A DNA stretch of 64,000 bases, taken from assembly GCA_020725025.1 (NCBI GenBank), contig DYFV01000001.1, forward strand, positions 1 through 64,000, written 5' to 3'. Under the pieces are notes generated by a model. The model was not told the DNA's origin, searched no databases, and was given only the letters and a program-made list of their open reading frames with translations. How positions within the stretch are numbered: position 1 is the stretch's first letter; each line of letters starts with the position of its first letter. This stretch comes from Azoarcus sp. (lineage in GTDB: Bacteria; Pseudomonadota; Gammaproteobacteria; Burkholderiales; Rhodocyclaceae). Shown one piece after another: positions 53,850-62,658 of this stretch. The position numbers and the translations under genes are program-made.

Positions 53850-55184
53850 TCAGCCGAGCGCGAGGGTGTAGGCCAGCCCCACCACGGCGCAGGCGCCGAT
53901 GACCTTCATGATGTCCGCCTTGTACCGCCACAGGGCGAGGAAGGCGGCGAGCGAGATCAGCGCGTAGAACCACTCGAAGGGGCCGGCGAAGGGCGCGGCC
54001 TCGCTGGCCTCGGGCCACAGCACGTGCCAGCCGAAGAAGAGCGCGAGGTTCACGATCACCCCCACCACCGCCGCGGTGATCGCGGACAGGGGCGCGGTGA
54101 AGCCGAGCTTGCCGTGGGTGGCCTCCACCAGCGGCGCGCCCGCCAGGATGAAGAGGAAGGACGGCAGGAAGGTGAAGAAGGTCGCCACCGCGGCCCCGGC
54201 GAAACCGGCCAGCGCCAGGGCGTCCGGCCCGAAGATCTCCTTGGTCCACGCGCCCACGAAACCCACGAAGGCCACCACCATGATGAGCGGCCCGGGGGTG
54301 GTCTCGCCCAGGGCCAGCCCGTCGATCATCTGCGGGCCGGTAAGCCAGCCGTAGCCGTCGACGCCGCCCTGGTACACGTAGGGCAGCACCGCGTAGGCTC
54401 CGCCGAAGGTCACCAGCGCGGCGCGGGTGAAGAAGGCCGCCATGTCGGAGAGGGTGCCGGGCGGCAGCAGCGCCATCGCAATCGCCCAGATGGCGAGGCC
54501 GGCGAGGAGGAGCCTGGCCAGATGGAGGTGGCTGTGGCGGGCGTGGGGCGGCGGCGGGGTGTCGTCGTCGATGAGGGCAGGGCCCCAGCGCTGGCCGCCT
54601 GCGCCGTGTCCGCCGCCGATGGCGAAGGCCTCGGGCAGGAGCCGGCCGCCCAGGAAGCCGAGCACCGCGGCCGTGACCACGATCCACGGGAAGGGCACGC
54701 CGAACGCGAAGATCGCCAGGAAGGAGGCGGCCGCGAGTGTCCACAGGACGCGGTTCTTGAGCGCCCGCGAGCCGATCCGCCAGGCGGCGAAGCCCACGAT
54801 GGCCACCACCGCCGGCTTGATGCCGTTGAACACCCCCTTCACCACGGTGAGATCGCCCCAGGCGAGGTAGATCCAGGTGAGCAGCGCCAGGATGAAGAGC
54901 GAGGGCAGCACGAACAGCGTCCCCGCGACGATGCCACCCCAGGTGCGGTGGAGCAGCCAGCCGAGATAGATCGCGAGCTGCTGCGCCTCGGGGCCGGGGA
55001 GCACCATGCAGTAGTTGAGCGCATGCAGGAAGCGGCGCTCGGAGATCCACCGCCGCTTCTCCACCAGCTCCTGATGCATGATCGCGATCTGCCCGGCGGG
55101 GCCGCCGAAGCTGATGAAGCCGAGCCTGAGCCAGTAGCGGAAGGCTTCCCGGAAGCTGGGGTAGGGCGGCGGGTTGTCGGTCAT
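53850..55184 (-). CDS. chrA: Chromate transporter, long (two-domain) ChrA type
   Basis: The 444-aa membrane protein has two homologous CHR halves: LRLGFISFGGPAGQIAIMHQELVEKRRW with MVLPGPEAQQLAIYLG in the first, and ALVTFGGAYAVLPYV with ALGETTPGPLIMV in the second. A His-rich linker (about 205-220) separates them. ChrA exports chromate by proton motive force; some homologues move sulfate or other anions. No chrB regulator adjoins it. Confidence 0.92.
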   Translation of the reverse strand: MTDNPPPYPSFREAFRYWLRLGFISFGGPAGQIAIMHQELVEKRRWISERRFLHALNYCMVLPGPEAQQLAIYLGWLLHRTWGGIVAGTLFVLPSLFILALLTWIYLAWGDLTVVKGVFNGIKPAVVAIVGFAAWRIGSRALKNRVLWTLAAASFLAIFAFGVPFPWIVVTAAVLGFLGGRLLPEAFAIGGGHGAGGQRWGPALIDDDTPPPPHARHSHLHLARLLLAGLAIWAIAMALLPPGTLSDMAAFFTRAALVTFGGAYAVLPYVYQGGVDGYGWLTGPQMIDGLALGETTPGPLIMVVAFVGFVGAWTKEIFGPDALALAGFAGAAVATFFTFLPSFLFILAGAPLVEATHGKLGFTAPLSAITAAVVGVIVNLALFFGWHVLWPEASEAAPFAGPFEWFYALISLAAFLALWRYKADIMKVIGACAVVGLAYTLALG

Positions 55185-55439
55185 GGGGTGTCGTCCGTGT
55201 GTCGGAAATCGGCCCGCGGCGCGGCACCGCCGCCGTTCGCGTGTTCCGGACGGGATTTTGCTTCAACATGCCGGCGGGGCGAAGCACCTCGCCTTACGGC
55301 CGTCGAGCGGTTGCCGCACCCGGCCGAAGCGATGCATTTCCGTGCATAGGTCGGAAGTCGTGGCGAGGCCTGTCGGGATGTCCCGAGACCCGAGACGGGA
55401 GGCTGCACGTTTTCGATACAGGGTCGGCGGGCTCCGCCG
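55185..55439. other. Intergenic stretch without a recognisable gene
   Basis: Between the chrA start and a short protein remnant I see no frame with coding character and no clear regulatory motif apart from what may be the chrA promoter region. Confidence 0.4.
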
Positions 55440-55559
55440 GTCATCGAGGTGCTGCGCTCGCAGGAACTCCGCCGCGTGGCGGAGGCGCTGCCGGGCTATT
55501 CGGCCGAGGGCGCCGGCCAGATCGTCTCCCTGCAGCGGTCGCGACCCTGGTACAAGTAG
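55440..55559 (+). pseudogene. C-terminal remnant of a substrate-binding-type regulator
   Basis: Forty codons ending in TAG read VIEVLRSQELRRVAEALPGYSAEGAGQ and so on. The pattern F/L-L-R-S-x-x-x-R-x-x-x-x-x-L-P-G-Y is typical of the end of molybdate-binding-like domains in substrate-binding transcription factors. There is no start codon or upstream match in frame, so this looks like the leftover of a deleted gene. The following 116 bp up to the next stop codon hold nothing recognisable. Confidence 0.4.
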
Positions 55560-55675
55560 CGTAGCGCGATCGGCCTCGCGCGGGCTCTCGTGATCGAATC
55601 CCGAAGAGACAGGCGGATAGGGTGAGGCTGCGCCGGACACGGAGACATGCGTGCGCCCGGCGCAGGGCAGGCGGG

Positions 55676-55978
55676 TCAGGACGGCAGGCGTCGAGGCAGC
55701 GGCACGTCCTCGTCGCCGAGGAGGGCGAAGGCCTGCCAGTCGCCGATCAGGCCGCTGGCGCATTCGCGCAGGGCGGGGTCCAGCCGCGGGTCGTCGGCCA
55801 CCATGCGCAGGTGGTCCACGATGGCGTGGGCGAGGGCGGGCTTCCGGGTGGCTGGGTAACGCGACAGCATGTACATCAGCGCCGCGACCGCCAGCTGCGG
55901 CCGCGTCGCGTAGCGCCGGCTACCCTCGTCCTCGGAGGTCGGGGTCGCGTTCCGGTCGGGGCAGGGGGCTCCGATCAC
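55676..55978 (-). CDS. Small helical protein downstream of the S4 paralogue
   Basis: The 100-aa product has a helical core LAVAALMYMLSRYPATRKP and AHAIVDHLRMVADDPRLDP with LRECASGLIGDW. Its GTG start overlaps the stop of the S4 paralogue (GTGA), so it is translationally coupled. The helical core resembles that of the 75-aa protein on the other side of the S4 gene (LSSYLQTGCP, RLLLHRL, D-x-x-x-LAFCRDLEE). Family unknown. Confidence 0.6.
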   Translation of the reverse strand: MIGAPCPDRNATPTSEDEGSRRYATRPQLAVAALMYMLSRYPATRKPALAHAIVDHLRMVADDPRLDPALRECASGLIGDWQAFALLGDEDVPLPRRLPS

Positions 55979-56586
55979 AGCCGCACCGCGTAGTACTCGA
56001 CCACGTGCTGGATCTCGACCGGGAAGGGCACCTCGCTCGCCTCGGGCAGGCGGGTCGCGGTGGCCGAGAACTGCTTGTCGTCGAAGCTGAGCCACTCCGG
56101 ACGGGTGAGGGACGGCTCGGCGAGGCATTCCACCGTGGCGGGAATACGCCGCCCCTTCTCGGTCAGGGTGATGCGGTCGCCCACCCGGATGCGGATGGAG
56201 GGAATATCCGCCGGCTTGCCGTTGAGCAGCACGTGCCGATGCCGCACCAGCTGCCGGGCGGCGACCGCAGTGGGCGCGAAGCCGGCGCGGAACACGAAGT
56301 TGTCCAGGCGCCGCTCGAGCAACTCCAGGAGCTTCTCGCCGGTCGGCGCCTTGGCGTTCTTCGCCTCGCGGAACAGGCGCTGGATCTGGCGCTCGGACAG
56401 GCCGTAGTTGAAGCGCAGCTTCTGCTTCTCGATCAGTTTGATGCCGTAGTCGGACTTGCGCTTGGGACGCTGGCCGTGCTGCCCCGGCGGGTAGTCACGC
56501 TCGCCCAGGGATCGGCGCGACAGGCCCGGCAGCTCCGTGCCCAGGGCGCGCATGACTTTCAATCGGGGTCCGGTATAGCGAGACAC
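55975..56586 (-). CDS. rpsD: Ribosomal protein S4 paralogue, cysteine-free
   Basis: The 203-aa protein is a full-length S4 (PPGQHGQRPKRKSDYGIKL, RRLDNFVFRAGFAPTAVAARQLVRHRHVLLNG with the S4 RNA-binding motif). The N-terminal part that normally carries one or two Cys in proteobacterial S4 is Cys-free here. It is outside any ribosomal protein operon: the main rpsD would lie with rpsK and rpoA. Start is GTG at 56586 behind AAGGAGC. It follows a Fur-like promoter, so it probably replaces or supplements the main S4 under iron starvation. Confidence 0.9.
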   Translation of the reverse strand: MSRYTGPRLKVMRALGTELPGLSRRSLGERDYPPGQHGQRPKRKSDYGIKLIEKQKLRFNYGLSERQIQRLFREAKNAKAPTGEKLLELLERRLDNFVFRAGFAPTAVAARQLVRHRHVLLNGKPADIPSIRIRVGDRITLTEKGRRIPATVECLAEPSLTRPEWLSFDDKQFSATATRLPEASEVPFPVEIQHVVEYYAVRL

Positions 56587-56720
56587 GTGGTGCTCCTTTC
56601 TTCAGTGGTTCGGATGAGGGCTTGTCGGGTGGGTAGCCGTCCGCGAATCGCCTCGCGAGCGCCCGGAAGAGCGCCACCGAGGCGCCGTCGAGTCGAATCC
56701 GGGGGCCGCGCGGGCCGGCG

Positions 56721-56948
56721 TCACGTGGGGCGGCGAGGGGTGTGGGCCGAGACGACCGCTTCCTCCAGGTCTCGGCAGAACGCGAGCACATCCCGGTCGA
56801 ATCCCGCCTCGCCGTCGAGCCGGTGCAGCAGCAGGCGCGCGACATGCAGCGAGCGCGGGCAGCCCGTCTGCAGGTAGGACGACAGGTGGGCCAGCGTGCC
56901 GGCAAGGACGGCCATCTGGTCGGGTAAGGCAGGCTGGGCGTGGGGCAT
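56721..56948 (-). CDS. Small helical protein, first gene of the S4-paralogue operon
   Basis: The 75-aa protein (MPHAQPALPDQ start) consists of helices: VLAGTLAHLSSYLQTGCPRS, HVARLLLHRLDGE and RDVLAFCRDLEEAVV. It begins 18 bp after a Fur-like dyad and a near-consensus promoter. It resembles the 100-aa protein downstream of the S4 gene, which suggests old duplication. No known family recognised. The 134-bp gap to the S4 gene holds no other gene. Confidence 0.6.
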   Translation of the reverse strand: MPHAQPALPDQMAVLAGTLAHLSSYLQTGCPRSLHVARLLLHRLDGEAGFDRDVLAFCRDLEEAVVSAHTPRRPT

Positions 56949-56959
56949 GGCAATAGATC

Positions 56960-57008
56960 ACGAAATGCGAATCATTCGCGATTGTAAGGAGCCCGGCGCG
57001 TATGTCAA
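56960..57008 (-). promoter_or_regulatory. Strong promoter with Fur-like box ahead of the S4-paralogue operon
   Basis: On the minus strand TTGACA (57003-57008) is followed after 16 bp by TACAAT (56981-56986), near the sigma-70 consensus. The perfect dyad GCGAATGATTCGC (56967-56979) covers the expected start point. GAATnATTC is a Fur-type core, so iron-loaded Fur would block this promoter. Confidence 0.65.
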
Positions 57009-57138
57009 GTGCTCCTTCGGATTCGCCTGGAATACGCTGCACCCCTCGCCCCGTTATCTGGTCGTCTTTGGGGCAGGTCGTCGCGTGGTACCGCCCGTCA
57101 CCCTTGCACAGGCCTGTGCGTCGCTCCCGACGGGCGGT

Positions 57139-57184
57139 TCGACAAGTCGGTAAGTACAAAGTAGAATACGAATGGTTCGCATTT
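57139..57184 (+). promoter_or_regulatory. Promoter with Fur-like box ahead of fecI
   Basis: TCGACA (57139) and TAGAAT (57162) are separated by 17 bp. The partial dyad AATACGAATGGTTCGCATT (57165-57183) overlies the start point and resembles the box of the divergent S4-paralogue operon. The rest of the 308-bp divergent gap shows no gene. Confidence 0.6.
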
Positions 57185-57256
57185 CGGCGACTGCGCAGCG
57201 GGTATCCCTTCGAGGGTCGCCACCTGTGACCCATCCGTCCGGAGCACCCTCGACCC

Positions 57257-57733
57257 GTGTTTGCCTGCTACTACTCGGAACTCGTGAATTACTTCGCCCG
57301 TTCCCTGAACGACCGCGACGCGGCCGCCGACGTCGTGCAGGAGAGCTGCGCGCGCGTGATCGGCATGACCGGCGGGGCGGCCGTGCGCGACATGCGCGCG
57401 CTGCTCTACCGCGTCGGGCGCAACATCGTCATCGACGAGGCGCGCCGGCGCCGGGCCGAGGCTGGCATGCTCGAGACGCTCGCCCTCGTGCAGTGCGACG
57501 AGGCGCCTTCCACCGAGCGCGAGGCGTGCGCCCGCCAGCAGCTCGAGCGGCTGGCGGCCCGTCTGGCCGCGATGCCGCGCAAGCGCTGCGAGGCCTTCGT
57601 GCTCGTGCGCATCTACGGCTTCAGCCATGCCGAGGCGGCCATCCGCCAGGGATGCTCCGAAGCGGCCATCGAGAAGCATGTGGTGCGTGCCGTGTGCGAT
57701 CTGCTCGGCTTGGCCGCCTCCCGTTCGAGCTGA
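57257..57733 (+). CDS. FecI-type ECF sigma factor
   Basis: The 158-aa protein has sigma region 2 (YYSELVNYFARSLNDRDAAADVVQESCARV, LLYRVGRNIVIDEARRRRAE) and region 4 (LAAMPRKRCEAFVLVRIYGFSHAEAA). It starts at a GTG with GGAG upstream. It would direct RNA polymerase to the TonB-receptor promoter when released by the FecR-type protein next to it. Confidence 0.9.
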   Translation: MFACYYSELVNYFARSLNDRDAAADVVQESCARVIGMTGGAAVRDMRALLYRVGRNIVIDEARRRRAEAGMLETLALVQCDEAPSTEREACARQQLERLAARLAAMPRKRCEAFVLVRIYGFSHAEAAIRQGCSEAAIEKHVVRAVCDLLGLAASRSS

Positions 57734-57737
57734 CACG

Positions 57738-58757
57738 ATGGCGCTCGCAGATCCCGGTGCTCAGGCCGAAGCGAAGCCATCGCGCCGGCAGTTCGAGCGT
57801 GCGCTGCTCCTGATCGCCCGTCAGCATGGCGGAGACGCCGCCACCGCCGAGGCGGCCCGGCACGAGCTCGAGCGCTGGCGCCTGACCGACCCCGCCCACG
57901 ACGCCGCGTACCGGGCCGCGCTGCGCGGCTGGGATGCCACCGACGCGAGCGCCCTGCGCGACAGCTTCGTGCTGCCCCCGCCGCGGCGCGAGCATGCCCG
58001 GGCGCGCCGCCGCGTCTTGTCCGCCCTGGCGGTCGGCGGCCTCTTGTTCGGATTGGCCGGCGCAATGAGGTGGATCGCTCAAGCCCCGACCCACGAGCTC
58101 GCACTGACGACCGGGAAGGGGCAGGTCCAGACCGTCAGCCTGCCCGACGGCTCCCGTCTCGACCTCGGCGCGCGGACCAGCGCGCGGGTCGCCTACTATC
58201 GCGATCGGCGCGAGATCCGGCTCGCCGCAGGGGAGATCCGCTTCGACGTCGCGCCCGACGCCGGCCGCCCGCTCGCCGTCGTCACCGACTGGGGGCGCGT
58301 GCGGGTGCTCGGCACCGTCTTCACCGTGGCTGCGCGCGACGCGCGGATGACGGTCGCGGTGGCCGAAGGCAGCGTCGCCGTGTGGCCGGGGGGCATGCCC
58401 GGCGACGCGAACGGCGAGCGAGCGCCGGGCGCCGTGCTTACCGCGGGCCAGCGCATCGAGACCGATGCCGTGCGCCTGGGCGAGCGCGGGCAGGTGCGCC
58501 CCGAGGACGTCGGCGCGTGGCGCCAGGGCTGGCTGGTGTTCGACGGCACGCCCCTCGCCCAGGCGGTCGCGCGCTGGAACGACTACCTCGCCACGCCGCT
58601 CGTGCTCGACGAGGATCCGGCGCTGCGCGGGCTGCGCGTGACCGGCAGCTTTCCGCTGCGTGATCCCGGTGCCTTCGTCGCCAGCCTCCCGGCGATCCTG
58701 CCGGTGCGCGTGACGAAGGGCGCCGACGGCGCGGTCGCGATCACGGCACGACGCTGA
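57738..58757 (+). CDS. FecR-type anti-sigma regulator
   Basis: The 339-aa protein has a cytoplasmic N-terminal DUF4880-like part (about 15-60, FERALLLIARQHGG, LERWRLTDPAHDAAYRAA), one membrane helix (about 94-110, VLSALAVGGLLFGLAGAM) and a periplasmic FecR domain (SLPDGSRLDLGARTSARVAY, VRVLGTVFTVAARD). A C-terminal STN-like stretch receives the signal from the receptor. It relays ligand occupation from the receptor to FecI. Confidence 0.92.
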   Translation: MALADPGAQAEAKPSRRQFERALLLIARQHGGDAATAEAARHELERWRLTDPAHDAAYRAALRGWDATDASALRDSFVLPPPRREHARARRRVLSALAVGGLLFGLAGAMRWIAQAPTHELALTTGKGQVQTVSLPDGSRLDLGARTSARVAYYRDRREIRLAAGEIRFDVAPDAGRPLAVVTDWGRVRVLGTVFTVAARDARMTVAVAEGSVAVWPGGMPGDANGERAPGAVLTAGQRIETDAVRLGERGQVRPEDVGAWRQGWLVFDGTPLAQAVARWNDYLATPLVLDEDPALRGLRVTGSFPLRDPGAFVASLPAILPVRVTKGADGAVAITARR

Positions 58758-58839
58758 ACCGGGGCATCGAAAGAAATTGTCCGGTGTTTTCCGCCTGCTT
58801 CGTCTTCACGGGGAAAACACCACTCCGAGGACACTTTCG

Positions 58840-61326
58840 ATGCACCACGCTTCCACCACTCCCGCCCATCGCCGCGCGCCGCTGCGCCTGCGCACGCTCG
58901 CGCTCGCCTGCGCCGCCTCGTTCGCCTGGCTCGCCGTGCCGCATGCCGCGCACGCGCAGGCCTCTGCCGGCACGGCGCTCGCGGCCGAGCAGCAGTTCGC
59001 CGTCCCCGCGCAGCCCCTCGGCGCCGCGCTCAACGCGCTCGCCCGCGAGGCCGGGGTGGCGATCTCGGTCGACGCCCAACTCGTCGCCGGCAAGCGCGCG
59101 CCCGCCGTGGAGGGTGCCATGACCCTGCGCGAGGCGCTCGACCGCGTGCTCGCCGACAGCGGCCTCGCCGCGAGCGCGAACGGTTCCGTGGTGATCGTCA
59201 AGGCCGCACCGAAGCCGACCGCCGCGGCCGAGGTCGCGCTCGCCGAGGTGAAGGTCACCGCCAGCGCCGACGCCTCGGCCGGCGGCCTGACCGAACCCTA
59301 TGCGGGCGGGCAGGTGGCACGCGGCGGTCGGGTCGGCATCCTGGGCAACCGGGACATCATGGAGACGCCGTTCAACGCCACGAGCTACACCAACGAGTTG
59401 ATCCAGGACCAGCAGGCGAAGAGCGTCGGCGACGTGCTCCTGAACGACCCGGCGGTGCGCGTCGCCCGCGGCTTCGGCAACTTCCAGGAGTCGTACTTCA
59501 TCCGCGGCTTCCTGCTCAACTCCGACCACGTCGCCTACAACGGCCTCTACAGCCTGCTGCCCCGGCAGTACATCTCCGCGGAGCTCTTCGAGCGGGTGGA
59601 GGTGCTGCGCGGCGCATCGGCATTCCTCACCGGGGCGACGCCGGGCGGCGACGGCATCGGCGGCACCGTCAACCTGCTGCCCAAGCGCGCACCGAACGAT
59701 CCGCTCATGCGGCTCACCGTCGGCGGCGCGAGCGGCGAGCAGGGCTACGTCACGGCAGACGTGGCGCGCCGATTCGGGCCCGAGGAGAGCACCGGCGTGC
59801 GGCTGGTGGCCGCGCACCGGGAGGGTGGCACCAGCATCGAGGACGAGCGCGTCGAGCTCGGCGTGGCGCTGGTCGGCGTGGATTGGCGCGGCGACAAGGC
59901 GCGTCTTTCCGCCGACGTGGGCTACCAGGATCACCGGCTGCGCGAGACGCGCACCAACGTGACGCTGGGCGGGGCCGTCCGCGTCGTGCCGTCCGCCCCG
60001 GACAGCGACGGCAACTGGGCCCAGCCGTGGACCTACTCCAACGAGCGCGACACCTTCGGCACGCTGCGCGGCGAGTACGACTTCGCGCCGTATCTCACCG
60101 GCTGGCTCGCCGCCGGCGCCCGCCGCAGCGAGGAAGCCAACTCGCTCGCCAACATCACCGTCACCAATGCGAGTACGGGTGCCGCCACGACCTACCGCTT
60201 CGACAACACCCGCGAGGACAGTGTCGATACCGCCGAGGCCGGCCTGCGCGGCAAGCTGCGCACCGGGCCGGTCGGCCATGAATGGGTCGTGTCCGGGTCG
60301 TGGTTCGAGCTGGAGAAGAAGAACGCGTACGCGATGGACTTCTTCAACACCCGGGCGACCAACCTCTACGACCCGGTCGACTGGCCGCAGCCGGCGATCA
60401 GCGGCGCAGCCTTCCGCGGCAACGACCTGGCCTCCCCCGAGCTGACGGGGCGCACGCAGCTCGCGAGTCTCGCCCTGGGCGACACGCTGTCGCTGCTCGA
60501 CGACCGGCTGCTCGTGACGCTGGGCGTACGCCGCCAGGCGCTCTACGCCGCGAACTATGCGTACAACAGCGGCGTGCGCACCAGCCGCTACGACAAGAGC
60601 CGCTCGAGCCCGGTGGTGGGCGTGGTGTACAAGCTCCGGCCGGACCTCTCCGTCTACGGCAACTACATCGAGGCGCTCACCCAGGGCGAGACGGCGCCGG
60701 GCACCGCAGACAACCGCGGCGAGATGCTCGCCCCCTACGTCTCCAGGCAGAAGGAGATGGGCGTCAAGTACGACGGCGGCCGCGTGGGCGGCGTGCTCGC
60801 GATCTTCTCCACCGAGAAGCCGCGCGCCTTCGTGAATCCCGCCAACGTCTTCGAGGCCGAAGGCGAGGACCGCCACCGCGGCCTCGAGCTCACCGCCTAC
60901 GGCGAGCCCGTGCGCGGGCTGAAGGTGCTGGGCGGGGTGACCTTCCTCGATGCGGAGCAGGCCGATACCGGCAACCCCGCCACGGAAGGCAAGCAGGTGA
61001 TCGGCGTGCCCAACCGGCAGGCCAACCTGGGCGTGGAATGGCGCGTGCCGGGCGCGACGGGGCTTTCGCTCGACGCCCGCGTGATCGCCACCGGGTCCTT
61101 CTACGCCAACGCCACCAACACGCTGCGCGTGCCTGGCTGGTCGCGGCTGGACGTGGGCGCGCGCTATCTCGCCGAAGTGGGCGGGCGGCTGGTCACCTTG
61201 CGTGCCCGCGTCGACAACCTCACCGATCGCGACTACTGGGCCTCGGCCGGCGGCTTCCCCGGCAGGGGCTACCTGGTGCTCGGCGCGCCGCGCACCTTCA
61301 CCCTCAGCGCTTCCATCGACCTATGA
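58840..61326 (+). CDS. TonB-dependent siderophore receptor with signalling (STN) domain
   Basis: The 828-aa outer-membrane protein has a signal peptide (about 1-39, ending HAAHAQ), an STN signalling domain (about 50-120, FAVPAQPLGAALNALAREAGVAIS), a plug (about 150-280, FIRGF, VEVLRGASAFLTG) and a 22-strand barrel ending in ASIDL. The STN domain marks it as a transducer that signals through FecR/FecI. The ligand is a siderophore of unknown type; no biosynthesis genes are present. Confidence 0.93.
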   Translation: MHHASTTPAHRRAPLRLRTLALACAASFAWLAVPHAAHAQASAGTALAAEQQFAVPAQPLGAALNALAREAGVAISVDAQLVAGKRAPAVEGAMTLREALDRVLADSGLAASANGSVVIVKAAPKPTAAAEVALAEVKVTASADASAGGLTEPYAGGQVARGGRVGILGNRDIMETPFNATSYTNELIQDQQAKSVGDVLLNDPAVRVARGFGNFQESYFIRGFLLNSDHVAYNGLYSLLPRQYISAELFERVEVLRGASAFLTGATPGGDGIGGTVNLLPKRAPNDPLMRLTVGGASGEQGYVTADVARRFGPEESTGVRLVAAHREGGTSIEDERVELGVALVGVDWRGDKARLSADVGYQDHRLRETRTNVTLGGAVRVVPSAPDSDGNWAQPWTYSNERDTFGTLRGEYDFAPYLTGWLAAGARRSEEANSLANITVTNASTGAATTYRFDNTREDSVDTAEAGLRGKLRTGPVGHEWVVSGSWFELEKKNAYAMDFFNTRATNLYDPVDWPQPAISGAAFRGNDLASPELTGRTQLASLALGDTLSLLDDRLLVTLGVRRQALYAANYAYNSGVRTSRYDKSRSSPVVGVVYKLRPDLSVYGNYIEALTQGETAPGTADNRGEMLAPYVSRQKEMGVKYDGGRVGGVLAIFSTEKPRAFVNPANVFEAEGEDRHRGLELTAYGEPVRGLKVLGGVTFLDAEQADTGNPATEGKQVIGVPNRQANLGVEWRVPGATGLSLDARVIATGSFYANATNTLRVPGWSRLDVGARYLAEVGGRLVTLRARVDNLTDRDYWASAGGFPGRGYLVLGAPRTFTLSASIDL

Positions 61327-62651
61327 CCCCGACAGGCCCCTCGCGTCCGGGATGGCGCGGCTTCTGGACCTTCGCCCACCGCTACCTCGGGCTCGTGGCC
61401 GCGCCCTTCCTGTTCGTGACGGGGCTCACCGGCGCGGTGATCTCGTGGGACCACGAGCTCGACGATCTCCTCAATCCGCATCTCGTGGAGGCGCGCGCGA
61501 GCGGACCGGCGTTGCCGCCGCTCGAGCTCGCGCGCGAGATCGAAGCGCGCTACCCCGAGCTGCGGGTGACCTTCGTGCCGCTCGCGGTGGAGCCGGGCCA
61601 CTCCCTCGGCTTCGGCGTGCAGCCGAGGGTCGACCCGGCCACCGGGCGGCTGCACGAGCCCGGCTTCAACCAGGTCTTCATGGATCCTGCGAGCGGCGAG
61701 GAGCTGGGCAAGCGCGAATGGGGCGCGGTGTGGCCGATCACCAGCGAGAACTTCGTCTCCTTCCTGTACAAGCTGCACTTCAGCCTGCATCTGCCGGAAA
61801 TCGGCGGCATCGACCGCTGGGGCATCTGGCTGCTGGGCATTATCGCCATCGGCTGGACGCTCGACTGCTTCGTCGGCTTCTACCTCACGCTGCCGGCGCG
61901 GCGGCGGGCGAGGGCGGTCGACGACGAAGCCGCGGATGAGGCGGCCCTGGCCGGGCGCAGCTTCTGGCAGCGCTGGAAGCCCGCCTGGAAGGTGCGCCGC
62001 AAGGCCGGCACCTACAAGCTCAACTACGACCTGCATCGCGCCTTCTCCCTATGGACCTGGCTGCTGCTCTTCATCGTCGCCTTCACTGCCTTCTCGCTCA
62101 ACCTGCGGCGCGAGGTGTTCTTTCCGATGATGAGCATGGTCTCGCAGGTGACGCCGACGCCTTTCGACGTGCGCAAGCCGCAGCCGCTGCATGCGCCGCT
62201 GGACCCCGCGGTCGGTTTCGCCGAGATCATCGAGCGCGCCTCGGCCGAAGCGGGTCGGCGCGGCTGGCAGGAGCCGGCCGGCAGCGTCTTCTACGCCCAG
62301 CACTTCGGCATCTATGGCGTGCAGTTCTTCCATCCCGAGAGCGACCATGGCAGCGGCGGTGTCGGGCACAAGCGCCTCTACTACGACGGCGCGGACGGGC
62401 GGCTCCTGGGAGAGCGACTGCCGTGGAAGGGGACGGCAGCGGACATCTTCGTTCAGGCGCAGTTTCCGCTGCACTCCGGGCGCATCCTGGGGCTGCCGGG
62501 TCGCATCCTGATCTCGGTGATGGGCCTGGTGATCGCCATGCTGTCGGTCACCGGCGTGTATATCTGGTGGAAGAAGCGCGCGGCGCGGCTGAAGTCGGCG
62601 GTCCGTCGGCAGGCGGACGGGAAGCTTGCGGCCGGGGCAGTTCTGGATTGA
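61323..62651 (+). CDS. PepSY-associated membrane protein
   Basis: The 442-aa protein has four main membrane helices (FAHRYLGLVAAPFLFVTGLTGAVIS start; WGIWLLGIIAIGWTLDCFVGFYLTL; LWTWLLLFIVAFTAFSLN; ISVMGLVIAMLSVTGVYIWWKKR) and the PepSY_TM layout common beside TonB receptors. Such proteins are thought to reduce ferric siderophores in the periplasm or inner membrane. It overlaps the receptor gene stop by 4 bp. Confidence 0.9.
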   Translation: MTPTGPSRPGWRGFWTFAHRYLGLVAAPFLFVTGLTGAVISWDHELDDLLNPHLVEARASGPALPPLELAREIEARYPELRVTFVPLAVEPGHSLGFGVQPRVDPATGRLHEPGFNQVFMDPASGEELGKREWGAVWPITSENFVSFLYKLHFSLHLPEIGGIDRWGIWLLGIIAIGWTLDCFVGFYLTLPARRRARAVDDEAADEAALAGRSFWQRWKPAWKVRRKAGTYKLNYDLHRAFSLWTWLLLFIVAFTAFSLNLRREVFFPMMSMVSQVTPTPFDVRKPQPLHAPLDPAVGFAEIIERASAEAGRRGWQEPAGSVFYAQHFGIYGVQFFHPESDHGSGGVGHKRLYYDGADGRLLGERLPWKGTAADIFVQAQFPLHSGRILGLPGRILISVMGLVIAMLSVTGVYIWWKKRAARLKSAVRRQADGKLAAGAVLD

Positions 62652-62658
62652 CTCTAAA

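Noticed and set aside
56960-56985. Zur box instead of Fur box ahead of the S4 paralogue
   Set aside because: The GAATnATTC core lacks the TGTTATA-type centre expected for Zur, and neighbouring genes are iron-uptake genes; Zur control is not excluded but less supported.
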